Of a stretch of 64,000 nt of DNA, positions 8,571-17,663 are shown one piece after another (within the stretch, counting starts at the first letter, position 1; the number at the start of each line of letters is the position of its first letter). Made by a program: the position numbers and the translations under genes. The notes beneath the pieces are model-generated. The model was not told the DNA's origin. It saw only the letters and a program-made list of their open reading frames with translations, and searched no databases. The DNA comes from Stenotrophomonas sp. 57 (GTDB lineage Bacteria; Pseudomonadota; Gammaproteobacteria; Xanthomonadales; Xanthomonadaceae). The stretch lies in contig NZ_CP127407.1 in assembly GCF_030291075.1 (NCBI RefSeq), forward strand, positions 2,106,001 through 2,170,000. The letters are read 5' to 3'.

Positions 8571-8902
8571 CGCAGTCTCCGGATCCGCTCGCTCGGGCTG
8601 ACCACATCGGTCAGGCGCACGCCGAAGCGGTCATTGATCACCACCACTTCGCCGTGGGCGATCAGCGTGCCGTTGACGAACACATCCAGCGACTCGCCGG
8701 CACCCCGTTCCAGTTCCACCACCGAACCCTGGTTGAGCTGCAGCAGGTTGCGGATCGGCAGGCGCGCGCGACCGACTTCCAGCGACAGTGTCACCGGCAC
8801 ATCGAGGATCACGTCCAGGTTCAGGTCCGGGCCGTTCGCCTCATCGGCCTGCAGGCTGCTGAACTGGGCCGGGGTGGGTTCGAGGGCGTCGATATCGTTC
8901 AT
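8567..8902 (-). CDS. fliN: Flagellar motor switch protein FliN
   Basis: This 111-aa protein carries the SpoA (C-ring) domain in residues ~30-105, with DVPVTLSLEVGR and GSVVELERGAGESLDVFVNG. FliN is the most abundant C-ring protein and binds CheY-P and export cargo. The ATG overlaps the fliM stop (ATGA), showing coupled translation. Confidence 0.96.
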   Translation of the reverse strand: MNDIDALEPTPAQFSSLQADEANGPDLNLDVILDVPVTLSLEVGRARLPIRNLLQLNQGSVVELERGAGESLDVFVNGTLIAHGEVVVINDRFGVRLTDVVSPSERIRRLR

Positions 8903-9903
8903 TGCGGGTCTTCCTGGATGACGGGTACGCGCGGGCGGGTGCCCGGCGGATGGGTAGCGGTGATCTTCACGGCGTTCATGCCGTTGGCGATGCCGAACTC
9001 GCCGGTAAACACCGGGATGTTCTCCACGCACAACGGCACCTGCGGGCTGAGCTCGATCGGCAGGATGTCGCCCACCTTCAGCTGGGTCAGGTCACGCAGC
9101 GTCATGCGCTTGCTGGCCAGCACGCTGGACAGCGTCACCTCGGCGATGTTGAGCTGCTCGCGCAGGGTCTGGCCCCAGCTCTCGTCGCGGTCGTTGCGAT
9201 CACTCTGGATACCGGCGTCGAGCAGTTCGCGGATCGGCTCCAGCATCGAGTACGGCAGGGTCACGTGGATGTCGCCGCCACCGCCATCGAGCTCGACGTG
9301 CAGGCGGCACACCACCACGTACTCGCGCGGCGTCACGATGTTGGCGAAGTGCGGGTTGATCTCCGAGTTGATGTACTCGAAGTCGACATCCATCACCGGT
9401 GCCCAGGCCTCGCGCAGGTCGGCGAAGGTCTGCTTCAGCAGCAGGTGGATGACCCGCATTTCGGTGGCGGTGAACTCGCGGCCTTCGATGCGGGTCGGGT
9501 AGCGCCCGTCGCCACCGAAGAAGTTGTCGACGATGGCGAACACCAGGGTCGGCTCGAACACGATCAGGCCGGTGCCACGCAGCGGCTTGAAGCGGATCAG
9601 GTTCAGGTTGGTCGGCACATACAGCGAGTGCATGTAGTCGTTGAACTTGATCAGCTCGATGCCGCGCACCGACAGCTCGGCCGAGCGGCGGATCAGGTTG
9701 AACAGGCCGATCCGCCACAGGCGGGCGAAGCGCTCATGGACCATTTCCAGGGTCGGCATGCGACCGCGGATGATGCGGTCCTGACTGGCGAAGTCGTACG
9801 AACGTGCTTCGCCGGACGGCGGTTCCGGATCGGTCTCGACCGCGCCACTGTCCACGCCGTGGAGCAGGGCATCGATCTCGTCCTGGGACAGCAGGTCATT
9901 CAT
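8899..9903 (-). CDS. fliM: Flagellar motor switch protein FliM
   Basis: This 334-aa protein begins with the CheY-P docking segment (LLSQDEIDALLHG). The middle CheC-like domain (with RAWAPVMDVDFEY-type sequence) contacts FliG, and the C-terminal SpoA domain pairs with FliN. FliM is the link between chemotaxis signal and rotor direction. It lies 10 bases after fliL. Confidence 0.97.
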   Translation of the reverse strand: MNDLLSQDEIDALLHGVDSGAVETDPEPPSGEARSYDFASQDRIIRGRMPTLEMVHERFARLWRIGLFNLIRRSAELSVRGIELIKFNDYMHSLYVPTNLNLIRFKPLRGTGLIVFEPTLVFAIVDNFFGGDGRYPTRIEGREFTATEMRVIHLLLKQTFADLREAWAPVMDVDFEYINSEINPHFANIVTPREYVVVCRLHVELDGGGGDIHVTLPYSMLEPIRELLDAGIQSDRNDRDESWGQTLREQLNIAEVTLSSVLASKRMTLRDLTQLKVGDILPIELSPQVPLCVENIPVFTGEFGIANGMNAVKITATHPPGTRPRVPVIQEDPQ

Positions 9904-9913
9904 CGGGGGGCCC

Positions 9914-10429
9914 TTACTGGGTCACGAAGCTGGTGAACAGCAGATCGTCGGCGCCGTTGCTGCCGGTCTCGGCCTTGAGCACCTTCTGCACTTCGGCCAG
10001 CGAGGCGGCCTGCAGCTTCTGCTTGCCGGCGACGTCGGCGATCTGGTCGGGGCTGACCTGCGAGAACAGCATCAGCAGGCGCGCGCGGATGGCCGGCGCG
10101 TGGGTCTTGATCGCTTCCAGCGCGGCCGGGTCACGCGTCATCAGCTGCACTTCCAGCTGCAGGTAGCGCGGGCCGTCGATGGGGCCGTTGAGGTTGACCA
10201 CGAAGGCCGGGTCCAGCGCGAAGTACTGCGCCGGTGCCGGGGTGGCGGACTTCTTCGGGGCCTGCGCGGTCTTCTCTTCCGGCTTGGACTGGGTGAAGAA
10301 CCAGACGCCGCCACCGGCGGCTGCGGCGGCCAGCACGGCCACCAGGGCGGTGATCAGGATCGGACTGCGCGGCTTGGCGGCCTTGTCCTTCTCGGCGGTC
10401 TTCTTGGTTTTGTCAGCGGCTGCGGCCAC
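9914..10429 (-). CDS. fliL: Flagellar basal body protein FliL
   Basis: This 171-aa protein has a Lys-rich cytoplasmic start, one membrane helix near residues 24-46 (ILITALVAVLAAAAAGGGVW) and a periplasmic domain with YFALDPAFVVNLNG and RYLQLEVQLMTRD, as in FliL. It surrounds and stabilises stator units. The start is GTG with AGGAG ten bases upstream. A sigma-54 type promoter precedes it, making fliL the first gene of the fliLMNOPQR unit. Confidence 0.93.
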   Translation of the reverse strand: MAAAADKTKKTAEKDKAAKPRSPILITALVAVLAAAAAGGGVWFFTQSKPEEKTAQAPKKSATPAPAQYFALDPAFVVNLNGPIDGPRYLQLEVQLMTRDPAALEAIKTHAPAIRARLLMLFSQVSPDQIADVAGKQKLQAASLAEVQKVLKAETGSNGADDLLFTSFVTQ

Positions 10430-10464
10430 GGGGTGAAGCTCCTGAGGGTTGCTTCACCGGGATA

Positions 10465-10482
10465 TGCAAGGGCCGTGCCGAA
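10465..10482 (-). promoter_or_regulatory. Sigma-54 promoter of the fliLMNOPQR unit
   Basis: The minus strand reads TTCGGCACGGCCCTTGCA, matching GGCACG-N4-TTGCA. Its -12 box is about 37 bases from the fliL GTG. Confidence 0.75.
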
Positions 10483-10531
10483 GGCGGAGGAGAGGGGTGC
10501 GACGGAATTCCGTCGGGGTGCCGGTGGGGCC

Positions 10532-10643
10532 GTGCGGAGCAAGCTCCGCACCCACCAACGCGATACTGGCAGGTGCCAACCACTCCGCTCTGGTGGGTGC
10601 TGACCGCACTGCTCCGGTGGGTGCCAACCTTGGTTGGCACACC
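10532..10643. repeat. Cluster of GTAG/GGTGGGTGC-type palindromes after fliK
   Basis: The gap between fliK and fliL holds a perfect 9-bp hairpin (GTGCGGAGC-AA-GCTCCGCAC, 10532-10551), three tandem ~24-bp units that each start like GGTGGGTGC, and another perfect 9-bp hairpin (GTGCCAACC-TT-GGTTGGCAC, 10621-10640) only five bases beyond the fliK stop. These look like decayed relatives of the SMAG family. The last one could end the fliE-fliK transcript. Confidence 0.6.
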
Positions 10644-10645
10644 TG

Positions 10646-11797
10646 TCAGGCGTACGCGTCCAGCAAACCGCGCTGGCGGATCAACTGCGCGGACGACACG
10701 TTGCCATCGCCCGGCGACGGTTCTCCGTCACCGGCCATGCCGCCGGCGCCGGATCGCCCCGACGCATTGCCGTCACCGCCGGGGGCCTGGTGGCCGACAT
10801 CGGCATGAGCCAGCTGGAAGCCCTGTTCGCCCAGCAGTTCACGCAGGCGTGGCAGGCTGTTTTCCAGTGCTTGGCGCACGTCCACATGCGGGCTGCTGAA
10901 GCTGGCGTGCACCTTGTCGCCGTTCAACTGCAGGCGCACATCCACCGGGCCCATGTCGTCCGGGCTCAGGCGGATGTGGGCGTGGCCGATCTTCTGGTCG
11001 GCCAGCCAGCCCACGCGGGCACCGATGGCCTGATCGAAGCCATCGTCGCCAAGCACCGGCCTGGGCGTTGGTTCGCCATTGAAGACGGCGTTGCCAGCAG
11101 CGAGCGCGGCCTTGAGATCCTGCAGGGCTGCCGGGGCAGGGGCGTGCAGCAGTGGGGCGGCGCTACGGTCGCCGATCGCGGTCAGGTCGCTGCTGTCGCG
11201 GTCGCCACGCTTGCCGCCGGGCAGGATCATCTCCGGCAGTGGAAGGGTCGTGACATCGTCGGTGCCGGCGGCCGACGGTGTGCTGTCAGTCGTCGATGCG
11301 GTGGCAGCGCCCGGCCCCGGGGGCGTGGCAGGCAGTACCGGACCGGCAGTGACGGGCAGCGTCGCTCCGGTACTGGTGGTGGCCGGCGGAGTGGCGGCCG
11401 GGTCGGCAGGTGCCGGCATGGCCAGGACCAGCCCAGCCAGGCCCAGCGGCGGCCACGGCGCGTCTTCGCTGGCAACAGGCGTGTCCTTGTCCGTAGCCGG
11501 ATCACCCGCACCCGGGGCTTGCGGCGGCAAGGGCGACGTGTCTTTACCCGAGGCTGCCGCATCCGTGCTGCGTTCTTCGGGCGCCTGGCCCTTGCCGTCG
11601 GCGGTCGTCTGCGGCTTCGGTGCCGAGGTGGGCGGTGACGGTGATGTGGCGGCGCTGGCAGGCGCGGGCGAGTCCGGCGCGCCGCCCTGCAGCAGCTGGC
11701 TGAAATCCTTGCTGCCCTCGCTGCGTGGCGCGCGCGCTGCAGCGCCGCCGGTCGTCTGTGTCTGCGCGTTGGCGCTGCTGGCGAGCGGGGCGGGCAT
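10646..11797 (-). CDS. fliK: Flagellar hook-length control protein FliK
   Basis: This 383-aa protein has the FliK plan: a long Pro/Ala/Thr/Ser-rich low-complexity N-terminal part (residues ~1-250) that acts as a secreted ruler, and a conserved C-terminal domain (~270-365) with AHIRLSPDDMGPVDVRLQLN and RLRELLGEQGFQLAHADV. It measures hook length and triggers the FlhB switch. The ATG shares its A with the fliJ stop (TGATG); a GTG one codon earlier is also possible. Confidence 0.93.
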   Translation of the reverse strand: MPAPLASSANAQTQTTGGAAARAPRSEGSKDFSQLLQGGAPDSPAPASAATSPSPPTSAPKPQTTADGKGQAPEERSTDAAASGKDTSPLPPQAPGAGDPATDKDTPVASEDAPWPPLGLAGLVLAMPAPADPAATPPATTSTGATLPVTAGPVLPATPPGPGAATASTTDSTPSAAGTDDVTTLPLPEMILPGGKRGDRDSSDLTAIGDRSAAPLLHAPAPAALQDLKAALAAGNAVFNGEPTPRPVLGDDGFDQAIGARVGWLADQKIGHAHIRLSPDDMGPVDVRLQLNGDKVHASFSSPHVDVRQALENSLPRLRELLGEQGFQLAHADVGHQAPGGDGNASGRSGAGGMAGDGEPSPGDGNVSSAQLIRQRGLLDAYA

Positions 11798-12264
11798 CAC
11801 GAGCGGCCTCCCTGCTCCGCACCATCCTGATCCTCGGCCTGCGCCAGGCGCGCACGGCGCGCCCCAATATCGTCCATCTCGCGCTGGTCGCGGCGGTCGG
11901 TCACCACTTTCTCCTGCGCACGGTAGCTGGCGGCCAGCTGTTCCAGTACGGCCTTGTCACGGCTGGCCAGGATCAGGCGGGCGCGCTCGGCTTCCACCTT
12001 TTCGCGGTTGCCGTTGACCGTGGCCTGCTGCTGCTCGACGGCACTGTCCAGGCGGTCCAGGAACGCGCGCCGGTTGAGCAGCTGCGCCGGGCTGGTGGCT
12101 GCCATCTGCGCGTTTGCGTACTCCTCCGCATAACGGCGCAGTTCGTCCAGTCGCGATAGATGGGTGTCGAGCACGCGCTGGCGTTCGGCCAGGTCGCGGG
12201 CGACCGCGTCCTCGTGTTCCTGGGCCCGCTTGAGCAGGGGATCAATGCGCTTGGACTGGTTCAT
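11797..12264 (-). CDS. fliJ: Flagellar export protein FliJ
   Basis: This 155-aa protein is almost all charged helix (heptad-like runs such as EDAVARDLAERQRVLDTHLS), the antiparallel coiled coil of FliJ. FliJ sits in the FliI hexamer and recycles chaperones to FlhA. It follows fliI after 3 bases. Confidence 0.88.
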   Translation of the reverse strand: MNQSKRIDPLLKRAQEHEDAVARDLAERQRVLDTHLSRLDELRRYAEEYANAQMAATSPAQLLNRRAFLDRLDSAVEQQQATVNGNREKVEAERARLILASRDKAVLEQLAASYRAQEKVVTDRRDQREMDDIGARRARLAQAEDQDGAEQGGRS

Positions 12265-12267
12265 GGC

Positions 12268-13653
12268 TTAGCTCTCTTGTTCCACCAGGCGCTGCAGCGC
12301 CGCCTGGCTGTGCGGGAGATCTGCGGCCTTGGCAACGTCCTGGCCGAGGAACTCCATGATTTCCGGCCAGCGCTCCAGGGCTTCGTCGGTGGCCGCATCG
12401 TTGCCGCGCTGGTAGGCACCGATGGCGATCAGGTCGCGGTTGGCCGAATAGGCCGAAACCAGCCGCTTCAGCTTGCGGATGCGCAGCCGCCACGGTTCGT
12501 CGGCGATTTCCGTGACCACGCGGCTGACCGACGATTCGACGTCGATGGCCGGGTACAGACCGCTGTCGGCCACGCGCCGCGAGAGCAGGATGTGACCGTC
12601 GAGGATCGCGCGCGCTGCATCGGCGATCGGATCCTGCGGATCGTCGCCCTCGGTCAGCACGGTGTAGAACGCCGTGATCGAACCACGCCCCTTGGCGCCA
12701 TTGCCGGCGCGTTCGACCAGTGCCGGCAGTTTGGCGAACACCGACGGCGGGTAACCGCGGGTGGTCGGCGGTTCACCGACCGACAGGCCGATCTCGCGCT
12801 GCGCCTGGGCGAAGCGCGTCAGCGAGTCCATCAGCAGCAGCACGTTCAGGCCCTGGTCGCGGAACCATTCGGCGATGGCGGTGGCGCGGTAGGCACCGTG
12901 CAGGCGTGCCAGCGGTGGCCGGTCGGCCGGGCTGGCCACCACCACGGCGCGGCGCAGGCCTTCCTCGCCCAGCGTGGTTTCGACGAAATCACGGACTTCG
13001 CGGCCACGTTCACCGATCAGGCCGACCACGATCACGTCGGCGGCAGTGTAGCGGGTCATCATGCCCAGCAGCGTCGACTTGCCGACGCCGGAACCGGCGA
13101 ACAGGCCGACACGCTGGCCGCGGCCGATCGGCAGCAGCGCGTTGATCGCGCGCACGCCCACGTCCAGCGGCTGGGTGATCGGTTCACGTGCCAGCGGATT
13201 GATCGAAACGCCGGCCATGCCGACATGGCCTTCGGCGCGGATCGGGCCCTTGCCGTCCAGCGGCACGCCGTCGCTGTCGATGACGCGGCCGAGCAGGCCT
13301 TCGCCCACTTCCACGCCACCGCGGCGCGCCGACGGCACCACGCGGGCGTTGGGCAGCAGGCCGTGCAGTTCAGCGCTGGGCATCAGGTAAGTGCGCTCAC
13401 CGGCAAAGCCGACCACTTCGGCATCGACCCAGCCACCGTCGACCACTTCCACCTTGCAGCTGGCACCCAGCGGTGCCTCGCAACCGACCGCTTCGAGCGT
13501 CAGCCCGACCGCGCGGCGCAGCACGCCCTCACGGATCAGGCCACGACCATGCGCGGTATCCACGCGCAGGCCGTCGAGGCGGCGGGCCAGGCGCAGGTTG
13601 CGGGCAACGGCCCAGTCGGCCGGCGGTGGCGTGGGCTGCGATCCGGGCGTCAT
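12268..13653 (-). CDS. fliI: Flagellum-specific export ATPase FliI
   Basis: This 461-aa protein is an F1-beta-like ATPase. The Walker A motif AGSGVGKST is near residue 180, and the Walker B region VLLLMDSLTRFAQAQREIG and the signature PPTTRGYPPSVFAKLP follow. It forms a hexamer under the export gate with FliH and FliJ. It overlaps the fliH stop by 4 bases (ATGA). Confidence 0.97.
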   Translation of the reverse strand: MTPGSQPTPPPADWAVARNLRLARRLDGLRVDTAHGRGLIREGVLRRAVGLTLEAVGCEAPLGASCKVEVVDGGWVDAEVVGFAGERTYLMPSAELHGLLPNARVVPSARRGGVEVGEGLLGRVIDSDGVPLDGKGPIRAEGHVGMAGVSINPLAREPITQPLDVGVRAINALLPIGRGQRVGLFAGSGVGKSTLLGMMTRYTAADVIVVGLIGERGREVRDFVETTLGEEGLRRAVVVASPADRPPLARLHGAYRATAIAEWFRDQGLNVLLLMDSLTRFAQAQREIGLSVGEPPTTRGYPPSVFAKLPALVERAGNGAKGRGSITAFYTVLTEGDDPQDPIADAARAILDGHILLSRRVADSGLYPAIDVESSVSRVVTEIADEPWRLRIRKLKRLVSAYSANRDLIAIGAYQRGNDAATDEALERWPEIMEFLGQDVAKAADLPHSQAALQRLVEQES

Positions 13654-14291
13654 GCGCCTGCTCCGGTCTGGCGGATCACCGCATCCAGCGCACCGCGCAG
13701 GCGGGCTTCCAGCGTGCCGTCGATGCGTACCGCTTCGGCATGCACGCGCAGGTCGCCGCGGCTCAGGCTGGTATCGGGCACCAGGCGCTGCTGCGGCGAC
13801 AGGTTCAGCAGGGGGGCGAGGGCGGCGATGTCGTCGGGGTGCAGGCGCACCTCGACTTCGCGGGTGCTGCCACCCACCGCGTCGATGGCCTCACCGACCA
13901 GCTGTGCCAGCAGTGCCGGGTCGGCCTCGTAGGCACGTCCGACCAGTGCACCGGCGATGCGCACGGCCAGCTCGCCGAGCGCACCGACCACTTCATTCTC
14001 CAGCCGCACGAGCGGCCGGCTGAAGTTGTCCAGGATGCCTTCGATCTGCGCGGCGAGGCGCCGCACCTCGGCCTGGCCCTGGCTGTAGCCGTCGGCATGG
14101 CCGTGCTGGAAGCCTTCCTTCTCGGCGCTGTCCTGGATCGCCTGGATCTCCTCCAGGGTCGGCAGCTGCAGTGGTGGCTCGGGTTCGTGTTCCGGGTCCG
14201 GCCCGGTGAGCTCGAAGACATCTTCCTGCGCCAGCGCCGGTTCGGGCTGGGCCAGCAGGTCCGGGGCAAGCCAGCGCACGACGTTGCTCAC
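13650..14291 (-). CDS. fliH: Flagellar export regulator FliH
   Basis: This 213-aa protein has an acidic, proline-rich N-terminus (residues ~1-50), a helical middle with a glycine-containing stretch (EGFQHGHADGYSQGQAEVRR) and a C-terminal domain related to V/F-type ATPase stalk subunits. FliH holds FliI as a dimer and anchors it to the C-ring. The start is GTG and overlaps the fliG stop by 4 bases (GTGA). Confidence 0.9.
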   Translation of the reverse strand: MSNVVRWLAPDLLAQPEPALAQEDVFELTGPDPEHEPEPPLQLPTLEEIQAIQDSAEKEGFQHGHADGYSQGQAEVRRLAAQIEGILDNFSRPLVRLENEVVGALGELAVRIAGALVGRAYEADPALLAQLVGEAIDAVGGSTREVEVRLHPDDIAALAPLLNLSPQQRLVPDTSLSRGDLRVHAEAVRIDGTLEARLRGALDAVIRQTGAGA

Positions 14292-15289
14292 AGCATGGCC
14301 TCCGCGCTCCCACCGATGGTGACGGTGCCTTCATCGGCCATGCGCTTGACGATGGCCAGGATCTCGCGCTGCGCGCCTTCCACGTCGGACAGGCGCACCG
14401 GGCCACGGGCCTCCATGTCCTCCAGCAGGATTTCGGCCGCACGCTGCGACATGTTGCGGGTGATCTTGTCGCGCACCTTGATGTCGGCACCGCGCAGGGC
14501 CAGGCCCAGGCGCTCGCCGCTCACTTCGCGCAGCACCAGCTGCATTTCGCGGTCGTCCAGGTCGACCAGATCGTCGAACACGAACATCAGGTCCTGGATG
14601 CGGTTGCTCAACGGCGCATCGATGCGGGCGATCTCGCCCAGGATCGCCTGGTCCTGGCCGCTGTCCATGAAGTTCAGGATGTTGGCCGCGCACTGCACGC
14701 CGCCGATGTTGGACGACTTCAGGTTCTGGTTGCCGGCGAACTGGCGCTCCATGATCTCGTTGAGTTCATTGAGTGCGTTGGGCGGAATGCCGTCGAGGGT
14801 GGCGATGCGCAGCAGCACGTCCACGCGGGTGCGGTCGGGCAGCAGCTTCAGCGCGTCGGCGGCCTGGTCGGTTTCCAGGTGCGCCATCACGATGGCGATG
14901 ATCTGCGGGTGCTCGTTGCGCACCAGGTCGGCCACCGCGCGCGGGTCCATCCACTTCAGCGCATCCAGGCCGGTGGTGTTGCGACCGAGCAGGATGCGGT
15001 CGATCAGGTTGCCGGCCTTCTCGCTGCCCAGCGCCTGCACCAGCATGTTGCGGATGTAGTCATCCGAGCCCACGCCCAGCGAGGTCTTCGAGCCCAGCTC
15101 CTGGCCGAACTGGTCCATCACCCGTTCCACCTGCTCGCGGGTGATGTCGGTCATGGTGGCCATGGCGATGCCGATCTTCTGCACTTCCTTGGGTTCCATG
15201 TGGCGCAGCACTTCGGCAGCGTCCAGCTCACCCAGGGAGAGCAGCAGTACGGCCGCGCGCTGCACGCCGGTCAATTGCGGCTCAGTCAT
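14288..15289 (-). CDS. fliG: Flagellar motor switch protein FliG
   Basis: This 333-aa protein carries the N-terminal FliF-binding domain, the middle domain with EHPQIIAIVMAHLE and the C-terminal torque domain with the charged helix (RGADIKVRDKITRNMSQRAA). FliG turns stator motion into rotation. It overlaps the fliF end by 8 bases. Confidence 0.97.
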   Translation of the reverse strand: MTEPQLTGVQRAAVLLLSLGELDAAEVLRHMEPKEVQKIGIAMATMTDITREQVERVMDQFGQELGSKTSLGVGSDDYIRNMLVQALGSEKAGNLIDRILLGRNTTGLDALKWMDPRAVADLVRNEHPQIIAIVMAHLETDQAADALKLLPDRTRVDVLLRIATLDGIPPNALNELNEIMERQFAGNQNLKSSNIGGVQCAANILNFMDSGQDQAILGEIARIDAPLSNRIQDLMFVFDDLVDLDDREMQLVLREVSGERLGLALRGADIKVRDKITRNMSQRAAEILLEDMEARGPVRLSDVEGAQREILAIVKRMADEGTVTIGGSAEAML

Positions 15290-16928
15290 TGGCCACCCAG
15301 CCCTTGACCACCTGGGCCACGCGCTTGGAGTCGGTCTTCACGGCTTCACGCGCCATCCGCAGTCGTTCCTCATATGAATCCACCGGCAGGGCCAGTGCAT
15401 CCGGCCCACCCAGGCTGGCCCGGTCGGCGCCCAGCGCCGGCAGGGGCATGCCATCGTCATCGACCAGTTGTACGTCCGCGGTATGCGGTTCCAGTGCCTG
15501 TTCGTCGTTCTTCCTGCTCGGCCCGGTAATCGCGCGCAGTGCCGGGCGCAGCACGCCGAACAGCAATGCCAGCACCACCACCGCGCCCAGCAGCATGCGG
15601 CCGGCGTCATGCACCCACGGCAGCTCCCACCAGGCCGGGCCTTCCTCGGGCGTGATCTCGCGCACGAACGGGGCGTTCATCACCGACACGGTGTCGCCAC
15701 GCTCGGCGTTGAAGCCGACCGCCTGCTTCACCAGGGCCTCGACGCGGGTCAGTTCGGCGGCCGACAGCGGCTGCGGGCTCATCTTGCCGTTGGCGCCGGC
15801 GCGCGGCACGTTGTCCACCAGCACTGCCACCGACACGCGCTTGATGCGGCCCGCGGGCTGGCGGGTGTGCTGCAGGGTGCGGTCCAGCTCGTAGTTGCGG
15901 GTCGCGTTCTTGCTGCTTTCGGTCGGGGTCTGCGCGGTGGCCGGCGCGGCCTGCTGGCCCGGCGGACTGTTGCTGGTGGCACCCGGTACACCCTGCGGGC
16001 CCGGCGTGCTGGTGGTGTTCTCGCTCATCTGCTCGCTGCGCAGCTTCTGCGGTTCACCGTTGTAGAGCTCGCGGGCTTCCTCGGTCACCGAGAAATCCAT
16101 GTCCACGCTCACTTCCGGATTGACGCGGCCAGGGCCGGTCATCGGTTCCAGCAGCTCGCGGATGCGTTGGTTGAACGAGGTTTCCTGGCGGCGTACCTGC
16201 TCGAACTGGGCAGCGTTGACGGCCGCCTCGCTGTTCGGGTCGGTGATGCTGAGCATGCGACCGCTCTGGTCGACCACGGTCACGCGCTCTGGCGCGAGAT
16301 CCGGGATGCTGGCGGCGACCATGTGCACGATGGCGTCCACCTGGCTGCGTTCCAGCTGCTGGCCGCCACGCAGTTCCAGGGTCACCGAAGCGCTGGCGAC
16401 ATCCCGCTGGCGGGTGAAGGCGCTCGGCTTGGGAATGGCCAGGTGCACGCGCGAATCACGCACCGGGCGCAGCGTGTTGATGGTGCGCGACAGCTCGGTT
16501 TCCAGCGCGTGCTGGTAGCGCGCGCTTTCGACGAACTGGCTGACGCCGAAGCCCGGGTCGCGTTCCATGAGCTCGAAGCCAAGCTTGCCGCTGTCGGTCA
16601 GGCCGGAGCCGGCCAGCTTCAGGCGGGCGTCGTGCAGGTTCTTTTCCGGCACGGTGATGCCACCGGTGGCGGGATCGAGCGCGAACGGAATCTGCGCGGC
16701 GCGCAGCAGATCGGTCGCTTCAGCGGTCGCCTTCTGGTCCAGGCCGGTATACAGCGGGACCATGCCCGGCTTCTGTGACCAGAAGAACACGGACAGGCCT
16801 GCCGCCACCGCCACCGCGATCATCGCCATCAGGCCCAGCCGACGGGTGATCTGCAGACTCTGCAGGCGGTCGAACCATTGCCCGGCCTTCTCGGCGTTCA
16901 GGCTGTCCTTGGAGAGCGTCAGTGCCAT
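15282..16928 (-). CDS. fliF: Flagellar MS-ring protein FliF
   Basis: This 548-aa protein has two membrane helices (near residues 31-51 and ~445-467) around a large periplasmic ring-building part with GMVPLYTGLDQKATAEATDL and VRDSRVHLAIPKPS. The low-complexity insert near residues 300-340 (Gly/Pro/Gln/Ser) is usual. The C-terminal tail (VKGWVAND) docks FliG. The ATG has AAGGAA upstream. Confidence 0.97.
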   Translation of the reverse strand: MALTLSKDSLNAEKAGQWFDRLQSLQITRRLGLMAMIAVAVAAGLSVFFWSQKPGMVPLYTGLDQKATAEATDLLRAAQIPFALDPATGGITVPEKNLHDARLKLAGSGLTDSGKLGFELMERDPGFGVSQFVESARYQHALETELSRTINTLRPVRDSRVHLAIPKPSAFTRQRDVASASVTLELRGGQQLERSQVDAIVHMVAASIPDLAPERVTVVDQSGRMLSITDPNSEAAVNAAQFEQVRRQETSFNQRIRELLEPMTGPGRVNPEVSVDMDFSVTEEARELYNGEPQKLRSEQMSENTTSTPGPQGVPGATSNSPPGQQAAPATAQTPTESSKNATRNYELDRTLQHTRQPAGRIKRVSVAVLVDNVPRAGANGKMSPQPLSAAELTRVEALVKQAVGFNAERGDTVSVMNAPFVREITPEEGPAWWELPWVHDAGRMLLGAVVVLALLFGVLRPALRAITGPSRKNDEQALEPHTADVQLVDDDGMPLPALGADRASLGGPDALALPVDSYEERLRMAREAVKTDSKRVAQVVKGWVAND

Positions 16929-16941
16929 GCGTCAATGTTCC

Positions 16942-17307
16942 TTACAGCGGCATGTTCATCACGTCCTGGTAAGCCTGGACGAGACGGTTGCGGACTTCCA
17001 CGGTGGCGCGGAAGGCGATCTGGGACTGCTGCGAGGCGACCATCACCTTGGCCAGGTCGGCGCTGGGGTCGCCCATTTCGAACGCCTTGGCCAGGGCGCC
17101 GGATTTCTGTTGCGCGTCGTTGACGCCGGCAATCGCACCACGCAGGGTTTCGGTGAAGCTGGCCGGCTGGGCCTGCGGTGCATCCAGCACCGTGCCCGGC
17201 AGGGCGTTGCTGCGCGGCGTTTCGCCCAGCGGGTTGAGCGCCGGCTGTCCCATCTGGGTCTGATAGGAGCGGATCTGCGAAAGGATCGAAGTGACGGAGT
17301 GGGACAT
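16942..17307 (-). CDS. fliE: Flagellar hook-basal body protein FliE
   Basis: This 121-aa protein ends with the typical FliE segment (SQQSQIAFRATVEVRNRLVQ then AYQDVMNMPL). FliE joins the MS ring to the rod and is the first export substrate. I chose the ATG at 17307 from the family N-terminus. It is the first gene of the fliEFGHIJK unit with a sigma-54 type promoter ~47 bases upstream. Confidence 0.94.
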   Translation of the reverse strand: MSHSVTSILSQIRSYQTQMGQPALNPLGETPRSNALPGTVLDAPQAQPASFTETLRGAIAGVNDAQQKSGALAKAFEMGDPSADLAKVMVASQQSQIAFRATVEVRNRLVQAYQDVMNMPL

Positions 17308-17353
17308 CTGCAACGGTTCCAGAAACAGGGATGGGGTTGTCTGCTTGAGCCAG

Positions 17354-17371
17354 TGCAAGTGCCGTGCCGAA
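17354..17371 (-). promoter_or_regulatory. Sigma-54 promoter of the fliEFGHIJK unit
   Basis: The minus strand reads TTCGGCACGGCACTTGCA, matching GGCACG-N4-TTGCA. The fliL promoter has the same TTCGGCACG core. Confidence 0.75.
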
Positions 17372-17481
17372 ACCGGTTTTCGATTCAGTGAAGTGAGGGT
17401 GGGGGTGTGCTGGCAGGGCTGCGCCCTGCACCTGCCGACGCCACGTCAACGTCAACGTCAAAAACGGGCTTCCCGTGGGTT

Positions 17482-17583
17482 GGCGGGGTGGGTCCGGTTG
17501 CGGGGGACGGCGCAAGTACATCCATGTAGCCTCGGTCGCGCCATCCGTGGCGCTCACGCCCCCGCAACCGGACCCACCCCGCC
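17482..17583. repeat. 25-bp perfect inverted repeat
   Basis: The left arm (17482-17506) starts GGCGGGGTGGGTCCGGTTGC and the right arm (17559-17583) is its exact reverse complement, ending GGACCCACCCCGCC. The 52 bases between include GCGCCATCCGTGGCGC, another small palindrome, and a GTAG. It looks like a dispersed, non-coding mobile repeat; no transposase is present. Confidence 0.65.
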
Positions 17584-17614
17584 TTCGACAGACCTCCGCG
17601 ATCTGTCAGAGCTC

Positions 17615-17653
17615 GGGGTCGGATCCCGTTGCGAGGCAACGGGCTCTGACCCC
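17615..17653. repeat. GGGGTCGGATCC-type palindrome
   Basis: GGGGTCGGATCCCGTTGC pairs with GCAACGGGCTCTGACCCC around a 3-base loop, with two mismatches. A relative is at 53445-53485. The stem ends 10 bases before the stop of the next minus-strand gene, so it may act as a terminator. Confidence 0.6.
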
Positions 17654-17663
17654 AATGGAGGCG

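Larger units (their letters stand above)
17308..17663. other. fliE upstream region, no gene seen
   Basis: This 356-base stretch holds the fliE leader, a sigma-54 type promoter (17354-17371), a 25-bp inverted repeat (17482-17583) and a GGGGTCGGATCC-type palindrome (17615-17653). I see no convincing gene. Confidence 0.7.

Noticed and set aside
10559..10643. Short tandem units that might suggest a CRISPR array
   Set aside because: The units are imperfect, have no unique spacers and are related to the GTAG palindromes; no cas gene is present.
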